Source: Pyrrhosoma nymphula (Eukaryota; Arthropoda; Insecta; Odonata; Coenagrionidae). From it: a stretch of DNA of 64,000 nucleotides. The translations under genes and the position numbers were made by a program. Below are positions 42,036-55,350 of the stretch, one piece after another. The DNA lies in the NCBI GenBank assembly GCA_963573305.1, contig OY754337.1:84023094-84087093 (forward strand), in the 5' to 3' direction. Within the stretch, counting starts at the first letter, position 1, and each line of letters begins with the position of its first letter. The notes below the pieces were generated by a model. The model saw nothing but the letters and a program-made list of their open reading frames with translations, was not told the DNA's origin and did not search any database.

Positions 42036-45000
42036 CAAGAAGGGTTTTTGCCCCACATTTCTCCATTTCCGGTTCTCCACCTCGAATTGAACTCACAGTG
42101 TCTTCGTGGATGACGGGGATTTCGAGTTGGAGATATCCATCATCGAGATAATTCCCTTAACTTACGGTCTGTGCCAATCCTTCGGTGATCAACCTCATTC
42201 GAGAACAGCTTCGCCGCTAACCTCAATGTGCGACGCACCAGAATGGCAAATTATGACCGGGCCATGCGGCGATGGTGCCTGTGTTGTATTTGCTTATCTC
42301 GTCCACTTTCTCTGCCGTGTGTTGCGCCCGCCATAATTTCTTATGCTCGGAAGGGCCTTGGGTTACACTCTGATGTAGAAGGTATAGAGATGGGATTATT
42401 TGACGCTTATTTCTAGGAAATGTTATCTTTATTTTCCATCCGAAATGATCTTAAATTCCTACAATTCCATGAAGAAATCTGCGTATGTATAATTGTTGTA
42501 CTTGTTGAAAGCTTAGTGGTCCTATTTAGATACCTTGGTGTTACTTAAACTTCTTCCTTTTTATGGCGAAAAAAACGTACCAAAATATTAATTGGCATGC
42601 GTTGCCATAATCGTCATGAAGGCTGACTATCACTCTGATTCGTCGCAAGTAGAAAAAAGTATGTCGGGTCAAGTAAAGTGCCCTGTATTACTCTAACATC
42701 GTGATTTTCGTTTGGAAAACACGTTTGTAAGAATTACGTCACAGAATTATACAAACTGGATTTTTATAGAATGGATCGAAGTGAGATTATCTGGCAGAGT
42801 AATAAGGGTCAAGAGTGTAGGTTCAATGATAAAAAGTAAAGAAGTGTTACTGAAATATATTCCTGACACATTTCCAGCGCCAAACGGGCGTTTCGGAGCT
42901 TATGCAAAAATATTTCACGGGCAAATCAAACAATATCCTTCCTTTTTTTTGCTAAAAATCCACCCAAGCGATATGAAAGTACAGCACGACTCACCCTAGG
43001 GCCATCAGAGACTGGAATGTTACAAAAGATACTTATGTTTGATTTCAAATATGTGTATGCCAGACTCCACATTTATATTTGTAGCTCTACAGTTTATTCC
43101 CTGGCTCGACTACACCAATCACAAGTAGATCAGACGATAACCTATTCACTTGATTGTGCGCCCAAAAAAAAATGATTACATACAATACGTATAAAGTACT
43201 CCATTTTTCCTGACTCTTAATAATTCTTCTCTTGATAAATTTATCTCCTCTTCACAAATATGCTCGGTGAGTGACAATAATCCAATATATATTAATTTAT
43301 TAGCTATCTATTATTGTTTTAGTGGTATATAAAGCTTATCAGTATGAGCGGCCTTTCAGAACTTCCTATTTACTCCTTACTATGAATAAGAGTTCTAGGC
43401 GATACATATCAACTTCAAACCTATTCAAAGTCCCGAATAACAATTTTATCTCTGCAATTGAATATTTTTTTGTCTTGAAAGGAATTAAGTCCGCTCCTTT
43501 TTGCCAGTGATTAAGGAACAAAGTTAAGCCATTTTCAACGCCTATTCTCGAAACATCCATCGCTTGTCCTCCTTTTTAGCATGTTTGAATCATGTTTACC
43601 CTTACAGAGTTATGTCTTGGACAGCTATGAATTTAAATGATTTTCAGTTAGCTAATGTTGCAATTTCTATCGAAATACCCAATTACTTTTCCCGTCTAAT
43701 GTGTCTCAGCGTTCACGAAAATCTAAACCTTAAGAATAGCTTAAGCTGCAGTAGGACTATGTACCATCTTTGGGACCACCATTCCCAAATGAAATGCTAA
43801 AATATAGCCCATGCCTCCAACTCGATGTATGTGAACAATTTAATCAGTACCTACTATTTCATTTTACAGTACTACTTCATTTATTTTAGTGATGACATTC
43901 AATGTGCAGTACTTTTTCTCAACTCACAGACTTTGTCAGTCTTCACTATCAACTAATTTTAGTGAATAATGGTGGAAAAAAGTTGTAATATGTAGTCGAG
44001 TGGGTAGGAACAGCTTTCAGGATTCGATTACTTATGCTGGATTCGAAAGGTTTATCGATGATATTTCTAACATTGACCTTATTGTATTATGTTTATCACA
44101 GTATCACTTTCTTTGAACTGATGGGAAGTTTTTGCTTGCAGCGAAAATAGTTGCCTTTATATCGCTCTTAGCTCTCTTAACTTCCTGAGCATCTCAAGGA
44201 AAAGAGTTTGACTAAGCGTTTTCAGTTTCGCAACGCTAGAGCCTCGTTTGTTGTGTCTGCAGGTCACGCGCGTAGTCGCTAGAAGTGGCCAAATTATCTG
44301 GCTGCTTTTCTCTGCTGCATTCCGGACTTACGACACATTCCCGCGTGAGATTGTGACAAAAATCGAAAATTTCTCTTTCGGAGTCGGAAAGTTATGTCGT
44401 GGTGATTCTCCGATTGTTTCTGGATCGAAAGGAAAGTTTTCGTGTTGAGATTCTCAATTTTCTAGGCTACGTTGTAGGAGAAGGGTTTCAGTATAGATCG
44501 TATGTGACCCTTCCTGTATTTCCTCCAGTTCCTTTTCCTAGTGTCCTTTATAATAATACAACTCTTGCACCGTCATACACACAGGATTTGAAATGGCTAA
44601 AATTAAACGAAAAAACGTTTTTTTTTCCTATGAAAATTTTAACGTTAATTCATCGCCGTATTTGCGGCAGGCTTAAATATCTTCATTCATGGTATGTTGG
44701 TGCTTTGCAGCAGTCATTTTTTCACCTTTCGTCCTTTGAAGCCGCACACGAATGTTAATGAAGACTGCTGACCAATCTCGGGTAAAATTAAGCCTGACCC
44801 AACATACTTGTGGATCATGTTAGGGCGAGTTTTTGTTCGATTTTCAAGCATTTTCAGACAAGTCTACGCATACAAAACATATTGCATGGAAACTCGTCTG
44901 ATGTGACATGTCATTTAGGCAATTATAACGCAGTTTCACTGGACATAAAATCAAATGAATGTATCTCCTTGAAAGAAAATGACATTTTCTTTCTATAGGC

Positions 45001-45800
45001 ACTAAAATAGCCACCACTTACCGCACTATGTTTTGAGACATTTTCCAAATAATAAGTGGAAGCCGGTTTACGTGGAATACGGCACGATACCTACTGTTTA
45101 TTACAATTACTTGAAAGTTTAAATAGAATTCGAATCTAGTCTCTATTTTGAGTTTGGAAAATTTGGCTCAAATCACATTAAATAACTTATTTCTTTTGGT
45201 CTAACGAACTTCGGTACGAAATATGCCTGAATAAAGTCGCTCAGCCGCACCGCTGCCGTAGATAGCTTCATGAGTTTTAGAGTTATTTCCAATGGAGCAT
45301 TGCGATAGTTTACGTATTTTTTAATGTTGATAAATATATTTACTCATCTACTGTATCTCCATTTAATATTAAATCATCTTCATACTTCATTTTTTATGCG
45401 TCTTGTTTGACACAAAGTAATTGTTCCAAGATACCCAATGGTTCGTTTTTAACTCCTTATTCGTTGTTGTCTCGTGCTATAAAAAGTTCTCATTTCGAAT
45501 CAATCATATCATTTTGCGTAGGTACTATATATTTTTTTGCGTGTATCTACTTATAGTATTTATATGAACTCGGTAAATATGCTCGGTTGGCAATCATTGG
45601 GGCCTCATTTCTGAACTAAATGGTTTTGGCGAATATAATTTCTGTGAACTACTCGTAGTTACGTGATATTTCTTTCGGTATCATTAAAATTGGATCCATT
45701 TTTTTGTCTAGGTTTCTTAAGGGTCGATGTGGTATCGATGTACTGTATCTGACTTCTGATCCAAAGTTTGTAAGTGTAAGAATCGGGAAAGGAAAAAAAA
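42036..45800. other. Large unassigned stretch
   Basis: Several frames of 60-120 codons occur (42106, 42712, 43564, 44399) but none shows domain-like motifs, and no copies of the window's repeat families were found. It is the longest segment here without recognised mobile DNA. Confidence 0.4.
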
Positions 45801-45819
45801 ATATATATCTATATATATA

Positions 45820-45897
<78 letters not shown>
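45801..45897. repeat. Long TA microsatellite
   Basis: About 97 bp of almost uninterrupted AT dinucleotides, the longest in the window. Tyr/Ile-rich frames across it are artefacts. Confidence 0.95.
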
Positions 45898-45899
<2 letters not shown>

Positions 45900-45984
45900 T
45901 TTTTTGGAATATAAAAAAAACCATTTCCCTAATTATCTGGAACAAGAAAACGATGAGACCATCCTTCAAGCTTTTATGCCGCAC

Positions 45985-46329
45985 CGTTGCACGTGAAAAG
46001 TAGCTGTTTCACCAGAAAGCAATGATGGTACAGATCAAGAAGATAAGTCAGGTATCAACAGCCATACCTGCGGTCGAGGGCGAAGTTCTTAGAAAAGGCC
46101 GAACTTATGCGATGTTGAAGGCAACGGGAAACCACAGCATTATTCTCTCTAGAAAATGTGGCATTGCATTCATAGTCGTAGTGGAAATTCCCTCGTGGTA
46201 AAATATTGCAGAGGTAAAATAGTCCTGTAGTCGGATCTCCAGGTGGGGGCTACAGGCAGGGGAACATAAGTCGAGATGGATAAATGTAGGGATGGGACAT
46301 GGTCCCTTGGGTTTTGCTATCGCTTCATC
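45985..46329 (+). mobile_element. Possible LINE 5' or untranslated fragment
   Basis: Wording such as AACGGGAAACCACAGCATTA and CGGATCTCCAGGTGGGGGCT resembles leader regions of arthropod LINEs as I remember them. No coding and no second copy in this window. Confidence 0.25.
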
Positions 46330-46886
46330 TTAAGAGAGAATGAGTGAGTTATCACTTCATCTAGAATTTGATTAATTTAGCCTCATTTTAAACAAGAATA
46401 ACTATCATCCATCCAATGATATCAAAATTTTGACCCCTTGCCACCCAAATTTTCTAGTAATTTGCCTAAAAATACAAGGGTTTTTATATGGGATAGATTA
46501 CGGCTTTGCGCTGCAGAGGGAGAATATTGAAAAAAATAGGAATTTACAGCACCTAGATTTCGTCAAAAAACTAACAGTGTGTAGTTTGAATGTTTTCTCA
46601 ACCATTCATAAAAATTATACAATTACCCACCGCAGTAATGTTTACATAAACTAAAAAAAACTTCTATTTTGAAGGCGATTTCACCGAACGGCGTGAAAAA
46701 ATGAGTCATGTTAAGAGATTTATGTCGATATACATATTTATTTAATTACTGAAAATTTTATAAATATACCTTTGCGACATTAATATCACAATATTTACCC
46801 TATACGTCTTACAGACGCTGAAATAAAAGAAAATCGAATATGGCCTCTATTATGACTAGGAAAATATCTCGCTCAAACTAAATTAA
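46330..46886 (-). mobile_element. MITE-1 copy b, with TTAA flanks
   Basis: TTAA at 46330-46333 and 46883-46886. Colinear with the other copies in reverse orientation; the left tip is the more diverged. Confidence 0.75.
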
Positions 46887-47411
46887 TTTGCAAAGTTTGT
46901 GTCACATCGTCAATATTGTTCTTGAGGGTAGGCTGTAAAAAAAAGAGAGACTACCTTGCATTGAATCCGTACATGTGAATGATTTGGAGCCAAAGTAATC
47001 CGCGTGCTGCTTGAAAACTTTTTCTTTTCAAGACTTTTTTTCTGTTCTCCAAAACCTTCTGTTCTCCAAAGCCTTTTATTCGCCGCTCGGCTGCGCCGTT
47101 TTCGTTGTTATGGAGTCGTTTTGTGTCCGAAAGTCGCACCTGATGGCCTGAAGTTCCGAAAGTTGGGACGAAAAGTCGGAAAGTTAGAATGAAAAGGTTT
47201 TCAGGAAAAAGGTTTCTGGTGCTTTAGTCGACGTGGCTGGTTCTTTTGGGGTGGAAAAAATAAACTTTCCACCGGTTCCTAGCTGTTTTGTGCTCCGTCT
47301 TTCTTTTCCCGTCATGTATTTGCATGTCGTCAATCGCCGCTGGTGTTTAGTTTTTGGCCTTTTTAACACGTGATTGAATGCTTTCATCATTGTGATTCTT
47401 GTTATATTGTA
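46887..47411. other. Unassigned stretch
   Basis: No gene or repeat recognised. Confidence 0.45.
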
Positions 47412-47987
47412 ACAGGACATAGTAGCAAAGACATTAGGAGGAGAATAGCGCTAGCGAAGGAAGCGTTCAATAATAGAAGGGAGCTGATGACGGGGAACTT
47501 AAGTAAGGATGTAAAAAAGAGGCTGGTGAAGAGCTTGATATGGAGTGTGGCGTTGTATGGGGCAGAAACGTGGATCTTGAGAAAGGAAGACGAAAATAGG
47601 CTGAAGGCTTTCGAGATGTGGGTGTGGAGGTGGATGGAGATGGTGCGTTGGACGGAAAGGAAGACAAATGAGGAAGTGCTTGACATGGTGGGCGAGGAGA
47701 GGAAACTTATAGATGAGATTAGGGGAAGACAGGGTAGGTGGCTGGAAGGGGTAATGAGGGGCGATGGTTTGCTGAAGGCCGTGACAGAGAGAAGGATGTT
47801 GGGTAAGCGGGGAAGAGGAAGGAAGAGAATCGGTTTTATGGACGGGATGAAGAAAGGTAGGACTTATGCTGAGATGAAGAAAGAAATACTAGAGGTAGAA
47901 AGGGCACGACACGTGTAAGAGTTCGTTGGATATTCTCTGACTTGCATCACAACCTACCTCTAACCGGTAGATTACTGTAATGAATGA
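47412..47987 (+). mobile_element. LINE-A copy 2, intact C-terminal ORF
   Basis: Open through TAG-free sequence to TAA at 47916-47918. Blocks in order: SSKDIRRRIALAKEAFNNRR, VKSLIWSVALYGAETW, KTNEEVLDMVGEERKLIDE, GRQGRWLEGVMRGDG, GKRGRGRKRIGFMDGMKKG, EMKKEILEVERARHV. These follow the RT palm in RTE-like proteins. The element is 5'-truncated, so the RT catalytic part is absent; a 70-bp 3' UTR ends in AATGAATGA. It is the youngest-looking LINE-A copy here. Confidence 0.8.
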
Positions 47988-50275
47988 AGGTACGATGCTC
48001 GCCTGATATGATCGCTAGAAATTTGGTTCCCGTCCATACAAATTAAGATAGATTGTATTTTCTAGATCTTTGGTCTACAATTCAATAAAAAAAACACCAC
48101 TTCGCCAACGTTACCTATATACAAGTACAAATTAAGCCCATCGAATGAAATGATGGGTGAAACAGTTTGAATAATGCATAAATAGAAAAATTGGGTCGAT
48201 GTGTTGGCTATAGTACCGGTTTCCCCTCTCTAGGGTCCGGGATCGAATCTCATAGCAGCGTAGATCCCGACCTCCTTAGAAAATCGACTTTTATGTCCCT
48301 TCTGCGTGCTGCAGGCGTAATTAACTATTTGTAAGGAAATTGTATGGCATAAACTATAGTGAGATTTCCCCTTCTACCAGGATGGGCAACACTTTTACTA
48401 AGTCAACCAGAGAGTGGGACCGTTCAAGTACTACGTAAGACGTTTTGGGCGGAGGGAGGTGAGTTTTTCTTCTGTTGTCGTCGTTGTCGTATGGGGTGAG
48501 GAGTACCGAGACAATCTTACATAAGATTTTAGCCACTTCACTAAGTCACTAAGATTGTATTTTTATCACATTTTTAAATTATTTCCGGAGGAAAAAATCA
48601 TACTTTTTAGGATTACGCTAAACTATAGAAAAAATAATAATATTTATTGTAATTTATGCTAAATTATCGAAAAAAGTATGATCAATTCCTTCCGTTCATT
48701 AGTTAGGAGACATGGCACTTTCAAAGATGACGTGTTTGGCGAGTTGTGCGTACTGTAAATCGGTAAATATATATATCGAAAACCACTATCGATAACTGGC
48801 TAAAAATTCATATTTCTGCTGGTTATTCTACAGGACCTATGAAGTTGCCATTTTACATTAAGAGGCAGGAAGAAGAAGACTTACTATTGTAAACATATAA
48901 AAGTATAATATGAAGTAGTATTTGATTTAAAACAAGAATTGTAACTAAAAACTATTTTGTTCTATAAAACTATGAATTTAAATCCATTGAACTCAAAATT
49001 ATTGTAAAGATACTCAGATGCTACAGACATATTGGGGGTTAAGATAAAAAGGTACCCCAAATTTCAATTAAGGACCTAAAATATATAAGAATAAAAAAAA
49101 CGGGTAAGGTCAGTTATTGCACCTTTGGACATGCATGCAATAGCCTGTCCAAAGCGATTCCATGTCCAAGGAAAATTATGTGCATGGCTCCAAAAGCGTA
49201 AGAAAACTTTCGTAAGATTGGGAGGGGGGCTTCATGAAATATTACATTGTCTTGATTGGGGGAGTGGGGTGGTAGTAAATAACTGGCCAAAATCGCCTTA
49301 ACACATTCAGGACCGGCCGTATATTCGTGTATTTCCTCCGGGGCCAATGCGCTTGGATACCATTCGCTCGGAAGTGTCGCCATAAAATACAGATCGGAAG
49401 AACACCAAATAACAGTCTCGATCAAAAGCGCACCAAAATCTGCAGTTGCAGAACACGCCTTTTCCTGATTTGACCAGAAAATCTACCTGGACAACGCCAA
49501 AATATTTTCCTGAGAAAATGTTTAATTACTTCGTTTGATTACGGTATCTATGGAGATTTCCCAATAAAACTGGAGGGATTCATAGACCACTGTGTGGTGA
49601 CCATTTCGAGCATACTTATATTAAGGCGCGATTTTTCTGAATTGACCTGACGTTGAATGCTGCAATGCAATAGAAACGATGTCGATAAAATCTTGAATCG
49701 ACGGAAATACTCATGATACCTTGCTCTACCATCAAATCCTGAAATATCCGCTTTTTATCTTCTAAATTTTAACTCCTATAGCTAATAATTAGCGGACAAT
49801 CTTGATGATAGCCCTGGGAATATTAATATGACCCCTCGTAATACTACATATCGCAACAGTTAGAATCAGCACTACTGTTCGGAGGAGAGATTTTAAATTT
49901 ATTTTTAAGAACTTCAAAATTTCACATCTTAAGTTAATTAAACTAAGTTGCAATTATTTAGAAAGATAAATTAATTATCCGACCTTACAGAGGTAATTAA
50001 GCTTTAGAGTCATACAGCAGTAAATTCGTGTGCAATAAGTTTTATTACCGTATTACCTAAGTGACCTTCAGAATTAATTGTTAATTGCTTTTTTGTTGAG
50101 GATATCCAGATGAACCTGTACGCTGCCATAAAGCGAGAGATTGTTTTCCGCTATAATTTTATTGCCATTAAGGATGAGTTGGTGGTTTGGAATGTGGTTG
50201 GTACTATTTAGTTCGAGGCATCATTAACTGGGGGCCTTTTGGGTAGCCGTAGGAGGGTATCACGTAGGAGTGTAT
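47988..50275. other. Large unassigned stretch
   Basis: A weak tRNA-like segment (GGCTATAGTACCGG with GGGATCGAATCTC, 48205-48250) may be a SINE head. A 103-codon minus frame at 49114-49425 has no family resemblance. Confidence 0.35.
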
Positions 50276-51540
50276 TGACGTATTTTATTTTATTAAATTC
50301 ACGGGTAAAAACCCGATGAAATGATATACCACAGCAGAAATTAACACTGTAAAATATATCAATACATCAAAATACAAGAACGAATATAGAAAGACAAGCA
50401 AATATAAAAGTGGTAGGAACAGTTGTAGGAACATATGTGGTTCATGAATTGACAACCAATATGAATGAACTAGAGACATGGACATGAGAAAATAACATGC
50501 GTAGATGACGATAATACAAAAACTAGTAGCTACCTAATAAACTTTTAACGATTACGGTCTTAAATGAATAATTAGATTTGGTGAAATCAATATTTTTGCA
50601 TGCATATTTGCATATATTTGCATTCTGTGTAATGGTGAGTAGAACAAATAATTGGTTCTATTGTAATTTAAGGTGGTTTGAGCGAGATATTTCCCTAGTC
50701 ATAATGGACACCATGTTCAAATTTTATTTTTTTATTTCGGCGTCTGTAAGAAGTATGAAATAAGTATCGTAATATTAATGGCGCAAAGATATATTTATAA
50801 TATAACCAAAATTCTCAGTAATTAAATAAATCTAACCACATAAGTCTCTAACTTGACTCATTTTTTCACGCCGTACGGCTGAAAACCCTTCAAAACAGCA
50901 GGTTTTTTTTGTGATTCTGTAAAAATTACTGTGGTGAGTAATAGATTATTATTTATAAATAGTTGAGAAAACATGCAATTTACACACCGTTTGTTTTTTC
51001 GACGAAATCTAGGTGCTAGAAGTTCCTCATTTTTTATATATTCTCCCTCTGGAGCGCATTGCCGTAATCTATCCCATGTAAAATAGCTTACCTTTTCAGG
51101 CAAATTGCTCGAAAAGTAGTTCGGCGAGAGGTTAATATTTTGATATCATTGGAAAGTTGTGAGTATTTTCTTTTAAATGAGACCAAATTCATCAAATTCT
51201 AGGTGAAGTGATTTTTCGCTCTAACTACTTTAAATGAAAATAAAACAATTACTAGTATTGAATGAGGGGACATAATAGTTTAAAGGTGAAGTAAGGTCTA
51301 TGGAGTCTATTGAATTATTTTATAAAGAACGATAAGATCAGAAATGTATCTTCGTTTTTCCTGAGTAAACATATTTAATTCAACTAACAGTCCGTGATAG
51401 CTATAATGGTCCTTAGGAGTTCGTAGTTTATAGACAACATGGCGTAAAACTTTTCGTTGAATACGCTCCACAGCATAAATATAATTCTCATAATGTGGAG
51501 ACCATATATTAGAACAGTAGGTATTCCACTTTATTTAACG
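50276..51540 (-). mobile_element. Jockey-like LINE-E, split by MITE-1
   Basis: On the minus strand 51520-51309 reads SNIWSPHYENYIYAVERIQR, KVLRHVVYKLRTPKDHYSYH, then QEKRRYISDLIVLYKIIQ, the post-RT region typical of Jockey/I-like LINEs. After a frameshift, SIDLTSPLNYYVPS follows. Coding-like sequence resumes beyond the MITE (50672-51229) and the element ends near 50280 with a CGGGTTTTTACCCG hairpin and an AATAAAATAAAAT tail. 5'-truncated and inactive. Confidence 0.7.
50668..51233 (+). mobile_element. MITE-1 copy c, inserted in LINE-E
   Basis: TTAA at 50668-50671 and 51230-51233. Tip GGTGGTTTGAGCGAGATA. A minus-strand frame (50858-51103) is not kept in other copies and is not called as a gene. 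Confidence 0.8.
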
Positions 51541-52511
51541 TTCTAAAACGTTTCAGCCCATGTAGCGTCGTCGGTACCACGCAAACCTGGCATTCTGCAT
51601 CGGGCATCGATGTTGTACCTATTCGTCTTCGGATTAAAACACTGTGTTAGAGGGTTTGATATCATTTGAGCAGATTGAGAGTGTAAAACGTAAGTTTTAT
51701 GCTACTTTGGTCTACTACTACTTTGAATATAATACGCGATACCTCATGCTACGCCGCTAAAACCTGAAATTGTTAGTTTGGGAACATATTTGTGCATCCT
51801 CTTAATCATCTCTCCTCGTCATTTTTCGACAGACGTTACCTTTAATTACGGATTTAATTTACTGTACCCATTATGGAAAAGAAGTGCTGTTGTAATATAT
51901 ATTGTTCCCATTATTTTTAATATATTCGGCCTTCATTCATCTTATTCTTGTGGTACTTTACCACGATGTATGTACGTTCACCAGGTTGGGAATCCCTTGC
52001 CTCAATCGTCTGCAGACTTGGTGAAATGACGCATTTTTTCTTAAATAATGTTCCGTGATGTACAAAGGTGATAAAATAACCGTGTTAGCAAATAATAAGT
52101 TTTAACGGATCAATGAAGCGTTAATACATGAATAAGCCCCGTTCATTCTTTCCCGGAAACCGTATTGCGTTTCTTTTTCATGGAAGTAGAAGGTGATTAT
52201 CTGGTTAAGCATCACGATGGCAGTAAACACTCGATATGTTGACACAATATTTAAAACCTGTTGTCAGCACCAGTAAAATCGTCTTTGTTTCTTGTTTTTT
52301 TTTCTGTGATTCGTCACATGTAAAATTTATGATTTTGACTCATGACCACAGTTCGTGGAAATATCACTGCGAAATCTGAAATGCTCAAACCCAGCATATT
52401 TAGAACCAATTCACCCTCTTTATGAAAAAAGATCGGAATTCTGGGAATCCAAATTTATTGCGCGAAGGTTGTTTCAGTACCTGACAGCGCCAATTGTTTT
52501 CGATTTCCCCT
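51541..52511. other. Unassigned stretch
   Basis: No gene or repeat recognised. Confidence 0.45.
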
Positions 52512-53093
52512 ATGTAAAAGTGTCACTAAAAGAGAACAACAGTTTCATTGCAACTGTGTAGCAACCGTAACAATTTCAAAACGAAACCATTCCGCGAAAA
52601 AAATGCCTGTAAATGTTGCGGACAACATTTAGAGGCACTCCAAACAAAAGGCGATCGATCGGCGCTCTTAGAACACTGTTAGAGGTTCTGTATTCTATGC
52701 AATAGGAAATATTTCACTCAAATACAGTAATAATTTCATTTGGATTCGTGAAAGATAGGCACTTCACAGCTCTAATGCTATCTGCAACGATGGGCGGACA
52801 TGTGTTGGCTGAATAATCCAGCAACCGCCTGCAACAGATTCAAATCCAACAAATTGTAGCTTATAGCTGCAACGCAGCCATAGGTGCGGTGCAACTGGAA
52901 CATAAAGAAGACGAAACAGTCAGCTTCTGCTTCATCAGTTGCCGTTGCACAGCACAGAGCGCAACGGCGCGGCTGAGGGACGATCACGAAACTAACCTGT
53001 TGTTGGCAACAGTTATTTGAAACAGTTGTCTGACCGAAACAGTTGCGGCTGCAGCCTTTTCGCTCCGACAACAAATTATTTCACCACCACCCC
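52512..53093 (+). mobile_element. R3 repeat, uninterrupted copy
   Basis: Inverted relative to 20769-21875 and lacking the 545-bp insert found there. It contains GGCGATCGATCGGCGC and several GAAACAGTTG motifs. Ends are not sharply defined. Confidence 0.65.
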
Positions 53094-53740
53094 TATGTTG
53101 AAAAAATGTGTTCAAGTACGTTTCAGTAACTTTTCAGCTGAAATGACGCAGAATTCAGCCGGTTTCGGAATATTGTTTGCGAACGACCGAAAGGGTTCAT
53201 CACTATCTATCTGCCTTTACTACTTTGCTCTCCGCGGGGACTTCTCCTTTAATGGGGGAAGCGCCGAGAAGAGATTATTGCCCCGATATCCACCGCGTTC
53301 GCTATTAGGGTCTGCGGTGCGATGAATCAGCAGGCGTCGCCTCCGATCCCCCTCTTCCGAACGCTCGTTCCGCCCGCTGGGCGGTTTGTGGAGCGGTTTC
53401 CCGCGCTAACGAGAGAGGGTGTCTCATTCGCCCCGGGTATTGTATCCGAATCCCCATGCCCAAGTAACCTCCCGCTCGACGCTCCCATTCTCCGTGTTCA
53501 GTGGTGTCGAGGACAGCCCTCATGTTTCACTTTGCCCGGGGAAAGTGTCGAGGTATAAAGGATGTCTCGAATGATATTGAAATTTTAGTTTCGTGTGGCC
53601 AAAACCTTCAATTTTATCAGTTTTCATTCTTCGAAGTTCCATTTATATGGATAACGTCAACGCTTTTTTTCAACTTATGAAAAAAAGTTTTTTTTTTGCA
53701 GTTTAAAAAAATTAAAAATGATGTATAAATACTATTTAAT
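53094..53740. other. Unassigned, GC-rich at 53250-53520
   Basis: Open on both strands (53305-53558) because stops are rare in GC-rich sequence; no protein similarity seen. Could be a promoter or exon, but no supporting motif was found. Confidence 0.35.
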
Positions 53741-53946
53741 AACCACGCTTAAATTCAAGTGTACTATAAAGTAAAAAAATACTGTTTTCATCACTCTCCT
53801 AATAGGAGGTGGGCGTTTGTGGAATAGATATCGATGTAAATGACAGAGGTTGAATGTTGTTTAAGAAAAAGCACCCACGCTTTTATTTTCCGAGTGATGA
53901 AAAAATTATTTTTTACTTTCTAGTACACTTGAATATAAGCGTGGTT
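53741..53946. mobile_element. Foldback MITE with ~56-nt arms
   Basis: AACCACGCTTAAATTCAAGT ... TCATCACTC (53741-53796) pairs with GAGTGATGA ... AAGCGTGGTT (53892-53946). Target duplication unclear. Confidence 0.65.
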
Positions 53947-55253
53947 TAAAAAAGCATTTTTTCACATATTATTATTTTCTACTTTTTAGTCTTTAAATTG
54001 TGGAACGGTTCTTTGAACTGTTGAATGATTAGCATTTCTTCGCACTATGAATGCTAACTTCCACCAGCGAAATCTCATGGAAAAAACTTTTCTCCATATA
54101 AAATGTAAACAATTTAATTTTTAGTAGATCAACTTGGGAATTAGTGAATTTAATGACCGAATCATGTATTGTCATCGAGAGTTAGTAAGTGTGCCAAATT
54201 TCAGCTCGATTGAAGATTGGAAAGTAGGTTATGTTTCGATCACAAGATTCCATCCAGAGAAACTAACAAACCACAAACAAACAGTTGAAGTTAAAATAAG
54301 CGTGGTAAAATACACTACCATTTATAAAGTACTATGCTCTGTTGGGTTGTGAGATAAATGATGGGTAAGGAAGAGAGGGATGCTGAATTATATTCATTGA
54401 AAATTTACGTGCTTGCATGCCGAATGGTACATACTTGGTCATCACTCCTCATAGGGCGGACCGAACTCCGACAAGACTGATGTTTATCCTGAATAGTTAC
54501 ATGCTAACCTGTCCAGCAATCAGAACTGTACACTTTTGGTCTCTCTGGATGACCCACAGGAATCAACATACTGGGAGACTCCTAAGGGAGGACTTACCAC
54601 TGACCTGATGCTTGTTGTAGAGAGTAGGGGTGTGTACAGTGGCGAAACAGCGGGTTAAGGGTACATAGACCCCTGTAATGTGTCGGAGGGCGCAAAAGGT
54701 ATCGGAGGGTGATGAAGGTGCCCACATTTAGCTGTGTGTTGATAGGTATTTTTTATTATTGAAGTAGAACGTTCATTTCGAAAAATAAATGGTGACCATT
54801 GGTAACGTTTATTACTCCAAGTTAGCTACAAAAAAGTTTATTAGACATATTTTTACGATTCACTTTAAGTTTCACGTGTTCATCTTTGATTATATGGAGC
54901 CGCAGTTAACATCGTAAGGTACGCGTCGCTCAGTCTTTCGCCTTGTTTTAGGAACTTCAACAGCACATGTCTATTTTTTTAATCATTCAAGTCACACCCA
55001 TACAACAGTTTCCTTGGAGCCATTACCTAAGAGTCTGGTGAAATTGTCTTCTGTGTGCATCTGCAAGTGTCGGCCGCTCTATCGTTAACAATGGTAACTA
55101 ATTCGCAGGGTTTATAGGTGTAGCGAAACTTGGTGGCACTCGCTTGGGAAGAACATGACGCAAAGGAGAGGAAAGCATACATGAGATGTGGGATGAAGTG
55201 GCCGAGCCCATTTCCAGAGTACTCTTTGGGAGTTCATCACTCTCCACACTTCA
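53947..55253. other. Unassigned stretch
   Basis: Frames at 54134-54352 and 54417-54608 show no recognised motif. Confidence 0.4.
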
Positions 55254-55350
55254 CAGTTTGAGCGAAAAATCACTTCACCTAGAATTTGATGAATTTGGCC
55301 TCATTTTAAAGAAAAAACTCATATTTCCAATGATATGAAAATTAAAAAAA
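55254..55350 (-). mobile_element. MITE-1 fragment
   Basis: One end only: CAGTTTGAGCGAAAAATCAC then ATTTGATGAATTTGGCCTC, as at the right end of copy a. Confidence 0.7.

Noticed and set aside
45649..45984. 111-codon frame with long Tyr-Ile repeats
   Set aside because: Translation of a TA microsatellite.
53305..53558. Overlapping Arg/Pro-rich frames on both strands
   Set aside because: GC-rich DNA lacks stops; no similarity or splice context.
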